Source: KBS-96 sp964247975
GTDB lineage: Bacteria; Acidobacteriota; Terriglobia; Bryobacterales; Bryobacteraceae
Direction: 5' to 3'
DNA: 64,000 bases
NCBI GenBank assembly: GCA_964247975.1
Contig: CAXTWH010000029.1
Coordinates: forward strand, 1 to 64,000
This document shows positions 48,819 to 58,077 of the stretch, piece by piece. Position 1 is the first letter of the stretch, and every line of letters starts with the position of its first letter. Both the position numbers and the translations under genes were made by a program. The notes beneath the pieces were generated by a model. The model searched no databases. It had not been told where the DNA came from and saw only the letters and a program-made list of their open reading frames with translations.

Positions 48819-50951
48819 ATGTTAGTTTCGGCTGGAAAACAAACGCTTGTGTGTTTCTTTAGCGTAGTTGCGTGGTTGTTTGCTTCACTGAAATTGCAGT
48901 CCGCCGATTTCAAACACGATGTGGTTTACCAGATTGTTACTGATCGTTTCTACGATGGCGACGCAGCTAACAATGATCCAGCGATCAGCAAGGGGCTGTA
49001 TGATGCCAGCAAAATGAATTGGAAAGCGTACTGGGGCGGCGACCTGGCCGGTATTGAACAGAAGCTGTCTTATCTGGCCGGCATGGGCATAACGGCAATC
49101 TGGATTTCACCGCCCGTTAACAATGAAAATTTAAATGAAGGCAGTGGAACTGTTGATGTTCCCTACCACGGTTACCAGGGCCGCGACTTCAAGCGCATTG
49201 AGGAACATTTCGGGGATTCTAACAATAGTTGGAAAGCATTTGACAGTCTAGTGACAGCCGCCCACAAGCAGAACATTAAAGTGATTGTGGATTTTGCGCC
49301 GAACCATTCCAGCAATAACAATAACGGCGAGTTCGGCGCGTTTTACGATAACGGTTCACTGGTGGGCAATTTTACAAACGATACCAACGGCTATTTTCAC
49401 CACACGCCAAACATCAGCGATTACAACGACCGATATCAGGTACAGTACTATACGCTCTTCAACCTGTCTGATTTCAACCAGGAAAATGCGGTTGTGGATG
49501 CTTACCTGAAATCCGCAGCGCAGGTGTTTCAACAACACAAAGTGGACGGCTTCCGCGTGGACGCTATTAAACATGCCACTTGGGGCTGGCTGTATAGTTT
49601 CATCAACAGCATCTACACGGAAGCAAACACGTTTACCTTTGGCGAGTGGATCGCCGATTCCACTTCGGACCCGATGTACCACGACCTGTATAAATTTGCG
49701 AACCGCTCCGGTTTTTCGGTGTTGGATTTTCCGCTTTATAACGCAATGAAAGGCGTGTTCGGCTACAACAACGGGTTTGGAACGATTGATACGATTTTAT
49801 CGCAGGAAGCTGCCAGTTTTCAAAAGCCGAATGATCTGGTGACATTTATTGACAACCATGATCGGCAGCGTTTTCTTTCGGTGAACAATGATCAGAACCG
49901 CTTACACGAAGCCCTTTCGTTTCTGCTGACTTGTCGCGGCGTGCCGGTAATTTACTATGGAACAGAACAGTATCTGCACAACGACACAAACGGCGGCAAC
50001 GATCCTTACAACCGCCCGTTTATGACCGGCTTCGATACAGACACCACTGTTTATCAGCTTATTAGCAAACTGAGCTCATTGCGAAAGAACAGCTCGGCTT
50101 TGGCCTACGGCACCATGCGACAGCGATGGATCAGCAATGACGTTTACATATATGAACGCGCTTTCGCGGGTAGCGTAGTATTAACAGCGATCAACAAAAA
50201 CGAGACTGCGGCGGCGCCGATCAGCAATTTATATACGGCGCTGCCGCCGGGAACTTACAGCGATTACCTGAACAACAAGTTGGGCGGAGGTTCTCTAGCT
50301 GTTAGTGCCGGACCAAACAACAACAATCCTGCTGGAAACCTAACGCTGCCGGCGCACTCAGTGGCGATCTGGAACTACGATCCCGCTGATTTAATCGAAC
50401 CGGCACTCGCTTCCGTTCTTCCCGCTGTAGCGCAGCCGGGCGTACAGATAATGCTGAACGGCAGTTTTTCAGGAAACAATACAGTGAAGTTCGGTTCTGT
50501 TCCCGCAAAAGTTGTGAGTTCCAGCGCCAATCAAATTACTGTGACAGTGCCAGTCACTTCAAGCGGAGCTTACAACGTGGCGGTGGCTGACGGCAGCGGC
50601 AAGACTTCCAATACGCTGCCGTTTACGATGCTTGCGGCCAAACTGATTCCTGTAACATTTACAGTGAATAATGCTGCGCCCACCCATCCCGGAGATTACA
50701 TTTTCCTGACCGGTAATACCGTGGAACTGGGAAACTGGAGCACCACTTGGGATAACGCGGTTGGTCCGCTGCTTTGCCCCGATTACCCGAACTGGTTTCT
50801 GAATGTCAGCTTGGCGGCGGGGCAGAAGATTCAATTCAAATTCATTAAAATTGCCGCGGACGGCTCTGTATCCTGGGAAAACGGCGCGAATCACTCTTAT
50901 ACCGTGCCTACAAGCGGCACCGGGCATATGAACGTCAACTGGCAATATTGA
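48819..50951 (+). CDS. Cyclodextrin glucanotransferase-like GH13 enzyme
   Basis: 710 residues with the full A/B-C-D-E domain order. A signal peptide (LVCFFSVVAWLFASLKLQ) precedes the barrel: VIVDFAPNHSS, catalytic Asp in GFRVDAIKHATWGW, acid Glu in FTFGEWIAD and third acid Asp in FIDNHDRQRF. Domain C ends near residue 525, then an IPT/TIG-like domain D (LIEPALASVLP...VTVPVTSSGAYNVAV) and a C-terminal CBM20 starch-binding domain (VTFTVNNAAPTHPGDYIFLTGN, ELGNWS). This order, and the aromatic at the central position in YYTLFNLSDFN, are the known marks of CGTases and maltogenic amylases. It acts outside the cell on starch. Cyclisation versus hydrolysis cannot be told from sequence alone. I chose the ATG at 48819 because it begins the signal peptide; an in-frame start at 48687 exists. 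Confidence 0.88.
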   Translation: MLVSAGKQTLVCFFSVVAWLFASLKLQSADFKHDVVYQIVTDRFYDGDAANNDPAISKGLYDASKMNWKAYWGGDLAGIEQKLSYLAGMGITAIWISPPVNNENLNEGSGTVDVPYHGYQGRDFKRIEEHFGDSNNSWKAFDSLVTAAHKQNIKVIVDFAPNHSSNNNNGEFGAFYDNGSLVGNFTNDTNGYFHHTPNISDYNDRYQVQYYTLFNLSDFNQENAVVDAYLKSAAQVFQQHKVDGFRVDAIKHATWGWLYSFINSIYTEANTFTFGEWIADSTSDPMYHDLYKFANRSGFSVLDFPLYNAMKGVFGYNNGFGTIDTILSQEAASFQKPNDLVTFIDNHDRQRFLSVNNDQNRLHEALSFLLTCRGVPVIYYGTEQYLHNDTNGGNDPYNRPFMTGFDTDTTVYQLISKLSSLRKNSSALAYGTMRQRWISNDVYIYERAFAGSVVLTAINKNETAAAPISNLYTALPPGTYSDYLNNKLGGGSLAVSAGPNNNNPAGNLTLPAHSVAIWNYDPADLIEPALASVLPAVAQPGVQIMLNGSFSGNNTVKFGSVPAKVVSSSANQITVTVPVTSSGAYNVAVADGSGKTSNTLPFTMLAAKLIPVTFTVNNAAPTHPGDYIFLTGNTVELGNWSTTWDNAVGPLLCPDYPNWFLNVSLAAGQKIQFKFIKIAADGSVSWENGANHSYTVPTSGTGHMNVNWQY

Positions 50952-51142
50952 TGAAGGCTTTTGGCCCGCAAATTTTCGAGAAACTGTAAGTCAAAACACC
51001 CACTCGCCAAAATGTGAAATACTGAGGCATACAGTTTAGCGCGGTTTCTTCAAGCTGCAATTTTTACTAAAACCAATCGGTTTAAGAGCATCTAATTTGT
51101 TTGGTGAAGAACCGCGCCCCGGAAGATGTCTTTACACAACGT

Positions 51143-52264
51143 ATGAGTATTAGCAAAAGAAATTGGCTGCCGCAGTTTCTGCTTATAATGGCGACGGCGG
51201 CGCGCCTGGGCGCTCAAGCAAATCCGATTCCTCCCGCGCCTCCACAGGGCAAAGCGCAATTACCTGACGCGCCGGGCAAAGAAACGGTGTTGCAGCTTTG
51301 CGGCTCCTGCCATAGTCCGCAGATTGTGCTCGGGCAGAGACTGACGCGCGATCAGTGGAGCGAGATCGTAGCCAGCATGATCGCTCGCGGCGCAAAAGGC
51401 ACTCAGGATCAGTTCGGCGAAGTGATTGACTACCTGGCCAAGAATCTACCGCCGAAGCCGAGCGGCACAGCAGTGGCAACTACCGCTGTTACTAAAAAAC
51501 CCAGCGGCGAGGGCGGGTTTTCCGTGGGGCCGGATGACAAACAAATCGTGGATTTGGATGCCGCCGACCGCGGCAAGAAAGTCTATGCCGCTGAATGCGT
51601 GAATTGTCACGGTTCCAATGCCCGAGGCGCCAGCGGCGGGCCGGATCTGGTGCGTTCAATTACGGTTCTGCATGATCGCTACGGCAGCGTGCTTGGGCCT
51701 TATTTGCAGAAGGGTCATCAAACCCAAAGCGGCACGCCAAGCGCCAACTTTACGCAGGAACAAATTACTGATCTTTCTCATTTCCTGCATTTGCAATTGA
51801 ACGATACATTGCGCAGCGGACCATATTCAAAAGTTCTGAACGTTCTGACAGGGGACCCGAAAGCGGGCGCGGCTTATTTCAACGGCGCGGGCGGATGCAG
51901 CGGCTGCCATTCGGCGAGCGGCAATCTGGCCGGAATCGCCAGTAAGTACGATCCGCCGACCCTGCAACAGCGTTTTCTGTTTCCGCGCACAATCGGTTTC
52001 GGGCGTAAAGGAATGGTCGCGGTACAGCCGGTGACGGTGACAGTAACTCCGCCAAACGGTCAGCCGGTAACGGGCGTGCTGGATAAAATTGATGATTTCA
52101 ACGTTTCGCTCCGCACTTCTTCGGGGGAATACCACACCTGGAAAAGAACGGCGGATTTGAAAGTGGAAAAGCACGATCCATATGCCGCGCACATCGCGCT
52201 GCTGGACCAGTACACCGATAAAAATATACACGACGTGGTTGCTTATCTGGAGACATTGAAATGA
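51143..52264 (+). CDS. Tri-heme c-type cytochrome
   Basis: About 373 residues with an export signal (WLPQFLLIMATAARLGAQA) and three CXXCH heme sites: CGSCH, CVNCH and CSGCH. The first two lie in standard cytochrome c folds; the third sits in AGGCSGCHSASGNLAGIA. The last 90 residues (VTVTPPNGQPVTGVLDKIDDFNVSLR...) look like a beta-rich domain known from PQQ-dehydrogenase-associated cytochromes. It would accept electrons from the PQQ dehydrogenase, whose gene overlaps its stop by four bases (ATGA). I chose the ATG at 51143; a TTG start upstream is possible. Confidence 0.87.
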   Translation: MSISKRNWLPQFLLIMATAARLGAQANPIPPAPPQGKAQLPDAPGKETVLQLCGSCHSPQIVLGQRLTRDQWSEIVASMIARGAKGTQDQFGEVIDYLAKNLPPKPSGTAVATTAVTKKPSGEGGFSVGPDDKQIVDLDAADRGKKVYAAECVNCHGSNARGASGGPDLVRSITVLHDRYGSVLGPYLQKGHQTQSGTPSANFTQEQITDLSHFLHLQLNDTLRSGPYSKVLNVLTGDPKAGAAYFNGAGGCSGCHSASGNLAGIASKYDPPTLQQRFLFPRTIGFGRKGMVAVQPVTVTVTPPNGQPVTGVLDKIDDFNVSLRTSSGEYHTWKRTADLKVEKHDPYAAHIALLDQYTDKNIHDVVAYLETLK

Positions 52265-53841
52265 AGCTGCTTCGAATTTTTTCCGTTTTCGTTGGCGCTG
52301 CCGCCGTTTTGTTCGGCCAGGCTTTTGATTTAAACAAACTGGCGCAGCCGCCTACCGATAGCTGGCCCACGTACAACGGCGATTATTCAGGCCGCCGCTT
52401 CAGCCCGCTCACTAAAATTAGCGACAAAAATATCAACTCGCTCAGCCTTGCCTGGGTGTACCGGTTGAACGCCGGAAGCGAAAACACCGGCGGCTCGGTG
52501 AAGGCGACACCGCTGGTGGTAAACGGCATTATGTACTTCACCATCCCTGACCATGTATGGGCCGTGGATGCGCGTACAGGCCATGAAATCTGGCATTACG
52601 TTTGGAAGTCCAAAGGCGGCATCCATTTGGGAAATCGCGGCGTAGGCGTTTACAACGATTGGCTGTATTTTGAAACGCCGGACTGCCATCTGGTTTCCTT
52701 GAACGTGAAGAACGGCAAGGAGCGATGGAGCAAGCAGGTCTGCGACCTGGATCAGCTTTACTACGCCAGCGTCGCGCCGGTTGTTATTAAAAATCATGTG
52801 ATTGTGGGCGTAAGCGGTGATGACCTGGATATTCCCGGCTATCTGGAATCGCGCGACCCGGAAACCGGCGATCTGCAATGGCACTGGTCCACGGTTCCGA
52901 AGCCGGGCGAACCAGGCTCTGAAACATGGCCGAATGCTGATGCGATGGCGCACGGCGGCGGCATGACCTGGGTGCCGAGCACTTACGATCCGGAGTTAGG
53001 CTTGCTTTACGTAGGAACCGGCAACCCGCAGCCGGTGATTGCCGGAAAAGCGCGCCAAGGCGACAACCTTTACACGGAATCGATTGCGGCTTTGCAAATA
53101 GATACCGGTAAGCTGGTATGGCACTTTCAACCGTCGCCGCACGATACGCACGATTGGGACGCGGTGCAAACGCCGGTGCTGTTCAATGGAATCATCAAAG
53201 GGCAGCCGCGCAAACTGCTGGCTCAGGCCAGCCGCAACGGGTATTTCTTCGTGCTGGATCGCACTAACGGCGAGCACATTGTGACTTCTGAATTTGTGAA
53301 AACAAATTGGGCCAAGGGCATTGACACGAAAGGCCAGCCGATTCCGAATCCGGCTAAGGAAGCGCAAACAGACGGGGCTTTGGTATCGCCCAATCAAGGC
53401 GGCGCGGCAAATTGGCCGCCGCCGAGCTTCAGCCCGGCTACCGGACTTTTTTACATCAACGCCACGCGAGCTTACAGCGTTTATTACATCTACGACGATA
53501 CCGATAAGCCGGAAGGCTGGGGCGGCAACGATCGGGGCGGCTGGTCCGAAGCCATGCTGCAAGCGCTCGACTACAAAACCGGCCAGATCAAGTGGAGCCA
53601 TAAGTGGGAAGGAAGCGGCATTCGTTCCGGCGTGTTGAGCACTGCGGGCAATCTGGTGTTTGCAGGAGACCCGGCCAATAACTTAGTAGCTTTAAACGCA
53701 ACTACCGGCGAACCGTTATGGCATTCCAACCTGGGCAGTCCGATGAGCAACGGCCCCATCACGTATGAACTCGACGGAACACAGTATTTAGTGGTTGGCG
53801 CGGGTGACACGATTTATACGTTTGCCATGATGGGCAAGTAG
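52261..53841 (+). CDS. PQQ-dependent alcohol/polyol dehydrogenase
   Basis: 526 residues with a signal peptide (LLRIFSVFVGAAAVLFGQ). It has the eight-bladed PQQ propeller with repeated W motifs (AWVYRLNAG, GHEIWHYVW, DLQWHWSTV, GKLVWHFQ, GEPLWHSNLG). The catalytic base is probably the Asp in PHDTHDWDAVQ. The vicinal Cys pair typical of methanol dehydrogenases is not visible. There is no fused heme domain; the cytochrome encoded just upstream is the likely acceptor. The enzyme would oxidise alcohols or sugars in the periplasm. Whether it uses Ca2+ or a lanthanide cannot be settled by eye. Confidence 0.9.
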   Translation: MKLLRIFSVFVGAAAVLFGQAFDLNKLAQPPTDSWPTYNGDYSGRRFSPLTKISDKNINSLSLAWVYRLNAGSENTGGSVKATPLVVNGIMYFTIPDHVWAVDARTGHEIWHYVWKSKGGIHLGNRGVGVYNDWLYFETPDCHLVSLNVKNGKERWSKQVCDLDQLYYASVAPVVIKNHVIVGVSGDDLDIPGYLESRDPETGDLQWHWSTVPKPGEPGSETWPNADAMAHGGGMTWVPSTYDPELGLLYVGTGNPQPVIAGKARQGDNLYTESIAALQIDTGKLVWHFQPSPHDTHDWDAVQTPVLFNGIIKGQPRKLLAQASRNGYFFVLDRTNGEHIVTSEFVKTNWAKGIDTKGQPIPNPAKEAQTDGALVSPNQGGAANWPPPSFSPATGLFYINATRAYSVYYIYDDTDKPEGWGGNDRGGWSEAMLQALDYKTGQIKWSHKWEGSGIRSGVLSTAGNLVFAGDPANNLVALNATTGEPLWHSNLGSPMSNGPITYELDGTQYLVVGAGDTIYTFAMMGK

Positions 53842-54009
53842 GAATGCTGATCGCTCATTTACGAGGCTGGAGCAGTTCGCTTTTGAACACCCCAGTCTCA
53901 ATACCGAACACTTACTGCAAGCGGAACTGCTGATTTTTGCCGAATTGCCTTTAAAAAGCAGTGAATATTCAAGTACCGCTCTGGCCCTGAACCTGCGTGC
54001 TTTTAATTC

Positions 54010-56397
54010 ATGTTTCACTGGCAAACGGCTTTCCGGCAGCTTCTTCGGCGGCCTGCTTTCACAATTGCAATACTGCTCTTACTGGCTTTGGGCATCGGCA
54101 TAAATACTACGGTTTTCTCCATTGTGGAAACCGTGTTGTTGAAGCCGCTGCCTTACCCTTCTTCCAACCGGCTGGTTTTCGTTTTAGAATCGGAATCGGC
54201 CAAAAAACAGCCGGAAAGCCTGATTGCGCCGGTTCGCCTGGAAGATTGGAACCGTTTGAACCGCACGTTCACGGCGCTTGCCGGCCAGTACAGCGACAGC
54301 GTGACCGACACCAGCACCGCTGCCCCGGAGCGTTTAGCGGCGTTGCGAGTAACGCCGCGCTACTTCACTGTTTACGGCAGCAGGCCGGTTTTGGGGCGCA
54401 CTTTCAACGCTCAGGAAGAAGCATATGGCGGTCCAACGGCAGTTGTAATCAGCCACCATCTCTGGACGCGGCGCTTCAACCAAAGCCCGAATGCGATCGG
54501 CAAACGCCTGGTGCTGGGCGGGCAAGGCTATACGGTTGTGGGCGTGATGCCGAAAACGTTTGTTTCGCCGGTGGTGGATGTCTGGCTGGTTGCTGCCCTG
54601 TCGCCAGGCTTGGCCCAGGCTCGCGATGCCCGTTTCATGAGCGGCGTGGGCCGCTTGCAGCCGAACGTCACGATGGAGCAAGCGCAACAGGACCTGGCGC
54701 GAGTGCAGCGGGAACTCGGCGAGCAGTTCCCCCGCACGGATAAAAACTGGTCCGCGATGGTTGTTAATTTAAAGCAGCATTCGATCGGTGATCGCGGCCA
54801 ATCCGTCTGGCTCACTTTCGGGGCGACCGGCATGTTATTGTTGCTCGCCTGTGCCAATATCGCCAGCTTACTGCTGGGGCGGATTTATCAGCGTGAACGC
54901 GAGTTCGCGATCCGGGCTTCTCTCGGCGCAAGCCGTTTTCAGATCATCGCTGCGGTGATGCGCGAAGTAGCTTTGATTGCCCTTGCAGGCAGTGTTCTGG
55001 GAACCTTTGTGAGCTTCTGGGGAGTGGCATTAGCAGCCAAAGCTTTTGGCGCCCTGCCCCGCATCAACGAACTTCAGTTGAACTGGCAGTCTGTTTTGTT
55101 TGCCTTCGGGCTTGGCGTTCTGGTTCTTTTTCTCATCGGCTTGTTGTCGGCTTTTCAAAACACGCCGACACGTTTAGCTGACGCTCTGGCCCAGGGAAGC
55201 AGAACCCAAGTGGGTACCCGCCATTCCTTCCAGCGCGTTCTATTAGTAGCGCAGTTTGCCATAACGGTGATTCTGCTTTCCTGTGCCGGGCTGCTGCTGC
55301 GAAGCTATCGCCAGTTGACAAGCGTTCAAACCGGCTTCAACACGGAAAATGTACTGACATTCCACGTAGGAGCCGAATGGAGCGAGGATCGGCCCGCCGT
55401 TGGCAGAATGCAGCAGCAGATTCTAGCGGAGCTTGGCCGATTGCCGAATGTACAAGCGGCGGGTTTTACCAACTTTCTGCCGACCGATGAAGCCACGCTG
55501 CGATATCAATACGAACTGGAAGGCTTGCCGGGAACACAGCAAAGCGCAACTTACACCGCCGGCAGCAGAACGATAACTCCCGGCTATCTGGCTGCTTTGC
55601 AGATTCCCTTGCTGGCCGGCAAAACCTGCCCTGAACCGGACCTGGACTGGAACAAACCAGCAAAAGCACTGGTGAACCGAGCGTTCGTTCAGGAGTTTTC
55701 GCACGGACAAAATCTAATTGGCAGGCATCTTCGAATTGTTGGCACAGATGCTCATTGGAACACTGAAATTGCGGGCATTGTTGGAGATGCGCGTGAAGAC
55801 AGTTTCCGTTTACCGGCTGCCCCGTACGTTTACGCTTGCGACGTGGCGGGAAGCTGGCCGGACCCTGAATACGTGGTCCGCACGTGCACCGATGCGCGAC
55901 AGTTTGCCGGCACCTTGCGCGCCGTTGTTCACAAGATAGCGCCGACTCGCGCCCTGTTCGGCGTGCAAACAATGGAAGAACATGTGGAAGCCGCGTTAGA
56001 TCAGCCCCGGCTTACAACTCGCATGTTGATGGCGTTTGCAATGGCGGCGCTGGGCTTGGCCGGGTTCGGACTTTACAGCTTGACTATGCTGACGGTAACG
56101 GCCAAAACCCGCGAGATTGGAACGCGCATGGCCTTGGGCGCGCAAACGGTTCAAGTTATTTCCGAAGTGCTGTTCGGCGCGGCAAAACTGATGGTCGCCG
56201 GATTGGTGATCGGCATGGCAGGGGCGGTTATTGCCGGTATCGCTATCCGGTCGGTTCTGTTCGGGGTCAGCCCGGTTGATCCTTTGACCTTGGGCGCGGT
56301 CAGCCTCGTTTTACTGTTGATCTGTTTTGTAGCAACAATTTTCCCTGCTTGGCGGGCCGCTTCCATTGATCCGATACAGGCGTTAAGAATTGAGTAA
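54010..56397 (+). CDS. ADOP-type ABC permease (MacB/FtsX fold), second copy
   Basis: 795 residues with the ADOP hallmark N-terminus (FRQLLRRPAFTIAILLLLAL, GINTTVFSIVETVLLKP). It has two MacB-like periplasmic domains and FtsX segments, the last near 695-795. It is only moderately similar to the copy at 18830, so they are old paralogues. No ATPase gene is adjacent. It starts at the ATG 54010. The neighbours (PQQ dehydrogenase upstream, small secreted protein downstream) suggest no obvious pathway. Confidence 0.9.
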   Translation: MFHWQTAFRQLLRRPAFTIAILLLLALGIGINTTVFSIVETVLLKPLPYPSSNRLVFVLESESAKKQPESLIAPVRLEDWNRLNRTFTALAGQYSDSVTDTSTAAPERLAALRVTPRYFTVYGSRPVLGRTFNAQEEAYGGPTAVVISHHLWTRRFNQSPNAIGKRLVLGGQGYTVVGVMPKTFVSPVVDVWLVAALSPGLAQARDARFMSGVGRLQPNVTMEQAQQDLARVQRELGEQFPRTDKNWSAMVVNLKQHSIGDRGQSVWLTFGATGMLLLLACANIASLLLGRIYQREREFAIRASLGASRFQIIAAVMREVALIALAGSVLGTFVSFWGVALAAKAFGALPRINELQLNWQSVLFAFGLGVLVLFLIGLLSAFQNTPTRLADALAQGSRTQVGTRHSFQRVLLVAQFAITVILLSCAGLLLRSYRQLTSVQTGFNTENVLTFHVGAEWSEDRPAVGRMQQQILAELGRLPNVQAAGFTNFLPTDEATLRYQYELEGLPGTQQSATYTAGSRTITPGYLAALQIPLLAGKTCPEPDLDWNKPAKALVNRAFVQEFSHGQNLIGRHLRIVGTDAHWNTEIAGIVGDAREDSFRLPAAPYVYACDVAGSWPDPEYVVRTCTDARQFAGTLRAVVHKIAPTRALFGVQTMEEHVEAALDQPRLTTRMLMAFAMAALGLAGFGLYSLTMLTVTAKTREIGTRMALGAQTVQVISEVLFGAAKLMVAGLVIGMAGAVIAGIAIRSVLFGVSPVDPLTLGAVSLVLLLICFVATIFPAWRAASIDPIQALRIE

Positions 56398-56445
56398 GCG
56401 CAGTTTCCTGAGAGGAATCGGTTCTACTGCGTTCTTATTCTACTG

Positions 56446-56919
56446 ATGCGTTTTATCGTTCTTTATTTAGCGCTTCAGCTTGGCGTCGTTTCGCTTGTTA
56501 GGGCGCAAACACCATTTCCTTTGAAAGACCTAGGCGAGATCGAGTTTCGTCAACCGCCCGATCTGAATCAGCGGAAAACAATAAACCTGCAAATTGCAAA
56601 AGCGGTGACAGAGCGGGACCAAATACGTTTAGAAGGATTGGATAAATCCGGCAAGCCTTGGCGTGTTTGGATGGATCGCGGGGAGATGACGTACGCCTGG
56701 ACAGCGGACTTGGACCGTAACGGCCAAACTGACCTCATTGTGGAAAACCTGTATGCCACAAACGGCAGATGCACTGATTCAGCTTCGCTTCTGATTCTGA
56801 CAATGGACGCAAACGGACGGCCCGTTCCCTGGCAAACGGAAACCAAGGCGCTAAATGGAATTGGCAGCATTGTAGTAGAAGCAAGCCGCGCAGGTAATGA
56901 AGCAGCGCTACCGGACTAA
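56446..56919 (+). CDS. Secreted protein with one VCBS-like motif, perhaps 3'-truncated
   Basis: 157 residues with a signal peptide (FIVLYLALQLGVVSLVRAQ). After about 60 residues of alternating strands there is a calcium-loop-like AWTADLDRNGQTDLIVENLY, as in VCBS/FG-GAP repeats. The end VEASRAGNEAALPD is abrupt. In the +1 frame immediately after, VMKQRYRTKLFGSDNAPDWLWAETQ (quoted as two parts: YRTKLFGSDNAPDWLW, AETQ) ends at 56970 and could be the original C-terminus. I cannot prove a frameshift. The function is unknown. Confidence 0.65.
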   Translation: MRFIVLYLALQLGVVSLVRAQTPFPLKDLGEIEFRQPPDLNQRKTINLQIAKAVTERDQIRLEGLDKSGKPWRVWMDRGEMTYAWTADLDRNGQTDLIVENLYATNGRCTDSASLLILTMDANGRPVPWQTETKALNGIGSIVVEASRAGNEAALPD

Positions 56920-57010
56920 GCTGTTTGGCAGCGACAATGCTCCGGATTGGCTCTGGGCGGAAACGCAGTAGCCTATTCAATTTCAAAAGGTGTTTTGCCA
57001 AGATTGAGAT

Positions 57011-57655
57011 GTGCTGTTTGAAGAAGAACTGAACCGCATCCTGCCCGCAGGGATTCCGCAGCGTTCCCGCTTGATTGAACTGAGCGCGAAGCATCTGTTT
57101 TTAATTGAAGAAACAAACAAAGTGATGAACCTGAGCCGCATTGTGAACGCGCGCGAGGCAGCTATCAAACACGTTCTTGATTCCGTTTGGCCGTGGCGTT
57201 ATTTTGCCAAGACCGGAACAGTGCTCGATATCGGCACCGGCGCGGGGTTCCCCGGTATTCCGTTAGCTATTGTTTTGCCGGAAGTGCAATTTGTGCTGGC
57301 TGATTCCACCCAGAAAAAAGCGCGGTTTGTGGAATTGGCAGTTCAATCGCTTGCTCTGGCAAACGTTACGATACGCGCTGAACGCGGCGAAGCGTTGTTT
57401 AAATCAGATAACTTCGACATTGCTACCGGTCGCGCTGTTGCCCCGCTTTCACGCCTTGTTCCTTTGCTTGCTCCAGGGCTGAAAGGAGCTAAAACCGCGC
57501 TTCTTTACAAAGGGCCGGATGCCGAAACGGAGATCACCGAAGCGCGCGGCGAGGTGCAGAAGCGGCATCTGCAAATGAAGCTGCTGGAGCGCTACCGATT
57601 GCCGGAAGATTTCGGCGAACGAACTCTGGTGCAGATTGCGAAACAAAGCCGCTGA
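57011..57655 (+). CDS. rsmG: 16S rRNA (guanine527-N7)-methyltransferase
   Basis: 214 residues of the RsmG/GidB type. The SAM-binding motif is VLDIGTGAGFPGIPLAIVLP; NLSRIVNAREAAIKHVLDS is the substrate region and FVLADSTQKKARF the second SAM contact. It methylates G527 of 16S rRNA, and loss confers low-level streptomycin resistance in other bacteria. The start is a GTG at 57011. The gidA/mnmG neighbour usual in many genomes is not in the window. Confidence 0.9.
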   Translation: MLFEEELNRILPAGIPQRSRLIELSAKHLFLIEETNKVMNLSRIVNAREAAIKHVLDSVWPWRYFAKTGTVLDIGTGAGFPGIPLAIVLPEVQFVLADSTQKKARFVELAVQSLALANVTIRAERGEALFKSDNFDIATGRAVAPLSRLVPLLAPGLKGAKTALLYKGPDAETEITEARGEVQKRHLQMKLLERYRLPEDFGERTLVQIAKQSR

Positions 57656-57666
57656 TTAAAATAATT

Positions 57667-58044
57667 TTAACTGCTGCGGGAGCGCAGCAAATCCACTCCC
57701 AGCAAAAGCCATCCGGCAATAAATGCTAGTCCGCCGATTGGGGTAATCGCCCCTAGCACTTTCACGCCGGATATCGCCAAAGCATAAAGACTACCGGAGA
57801 AAATCAGCACACCCACAAACAGAAGCCCTGCCGCGCGTGTTTCCGCCGCCGGAGTTAACGCGCCGGTTCTGGCCAGCAAAGCCACCAGCAGGATGCCCAG
57901 CGCATGAATGAAATGGTAGAAAACTGCTTTCTCATAAATCGAAAGCGAGTAAGCATCCAAACGGCTTCTCAATCCATGCGCGCCGAATGCTCCTAAAGCC
58001 ACTCCAATGGCCAACAGAAACGCGCCAGTCGCAGACCAGTTCAT
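57667..58044 (-). CDS. DUF423 membrane protein
   Basis: 125 residues with four membrane helices. It begins GAFLLAIGVALGAFGAHGL, the hallmark of this small YgdD-like family, and continues with YEKAVFYHFIHALGILLVAL and FSGSLYALAISGVKVLGAITPIGGL (in parts). The function is not established. It follows the M24 peptidase gene by 33 bases and may be co-transcribed with it. It is convergent with rsmG, whose stop is 12 bases away. Confidence 0.88.
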   Translation of the reverse strand: MNWSATGAFLLAIGVALGAFGAHGLRSRLDAYSLSIYEKAVFYHFIHALGILLVALLARTGALTPAAETRAAGLLFVGVLIFSGSLYALAISGVKVLGAITPIGGLAFIAGWLLLGVDLLRSRSS

Positions 58045-58077
58045 TATCTTCTTTGTAGCAAGTAGATATTGAGGCAG

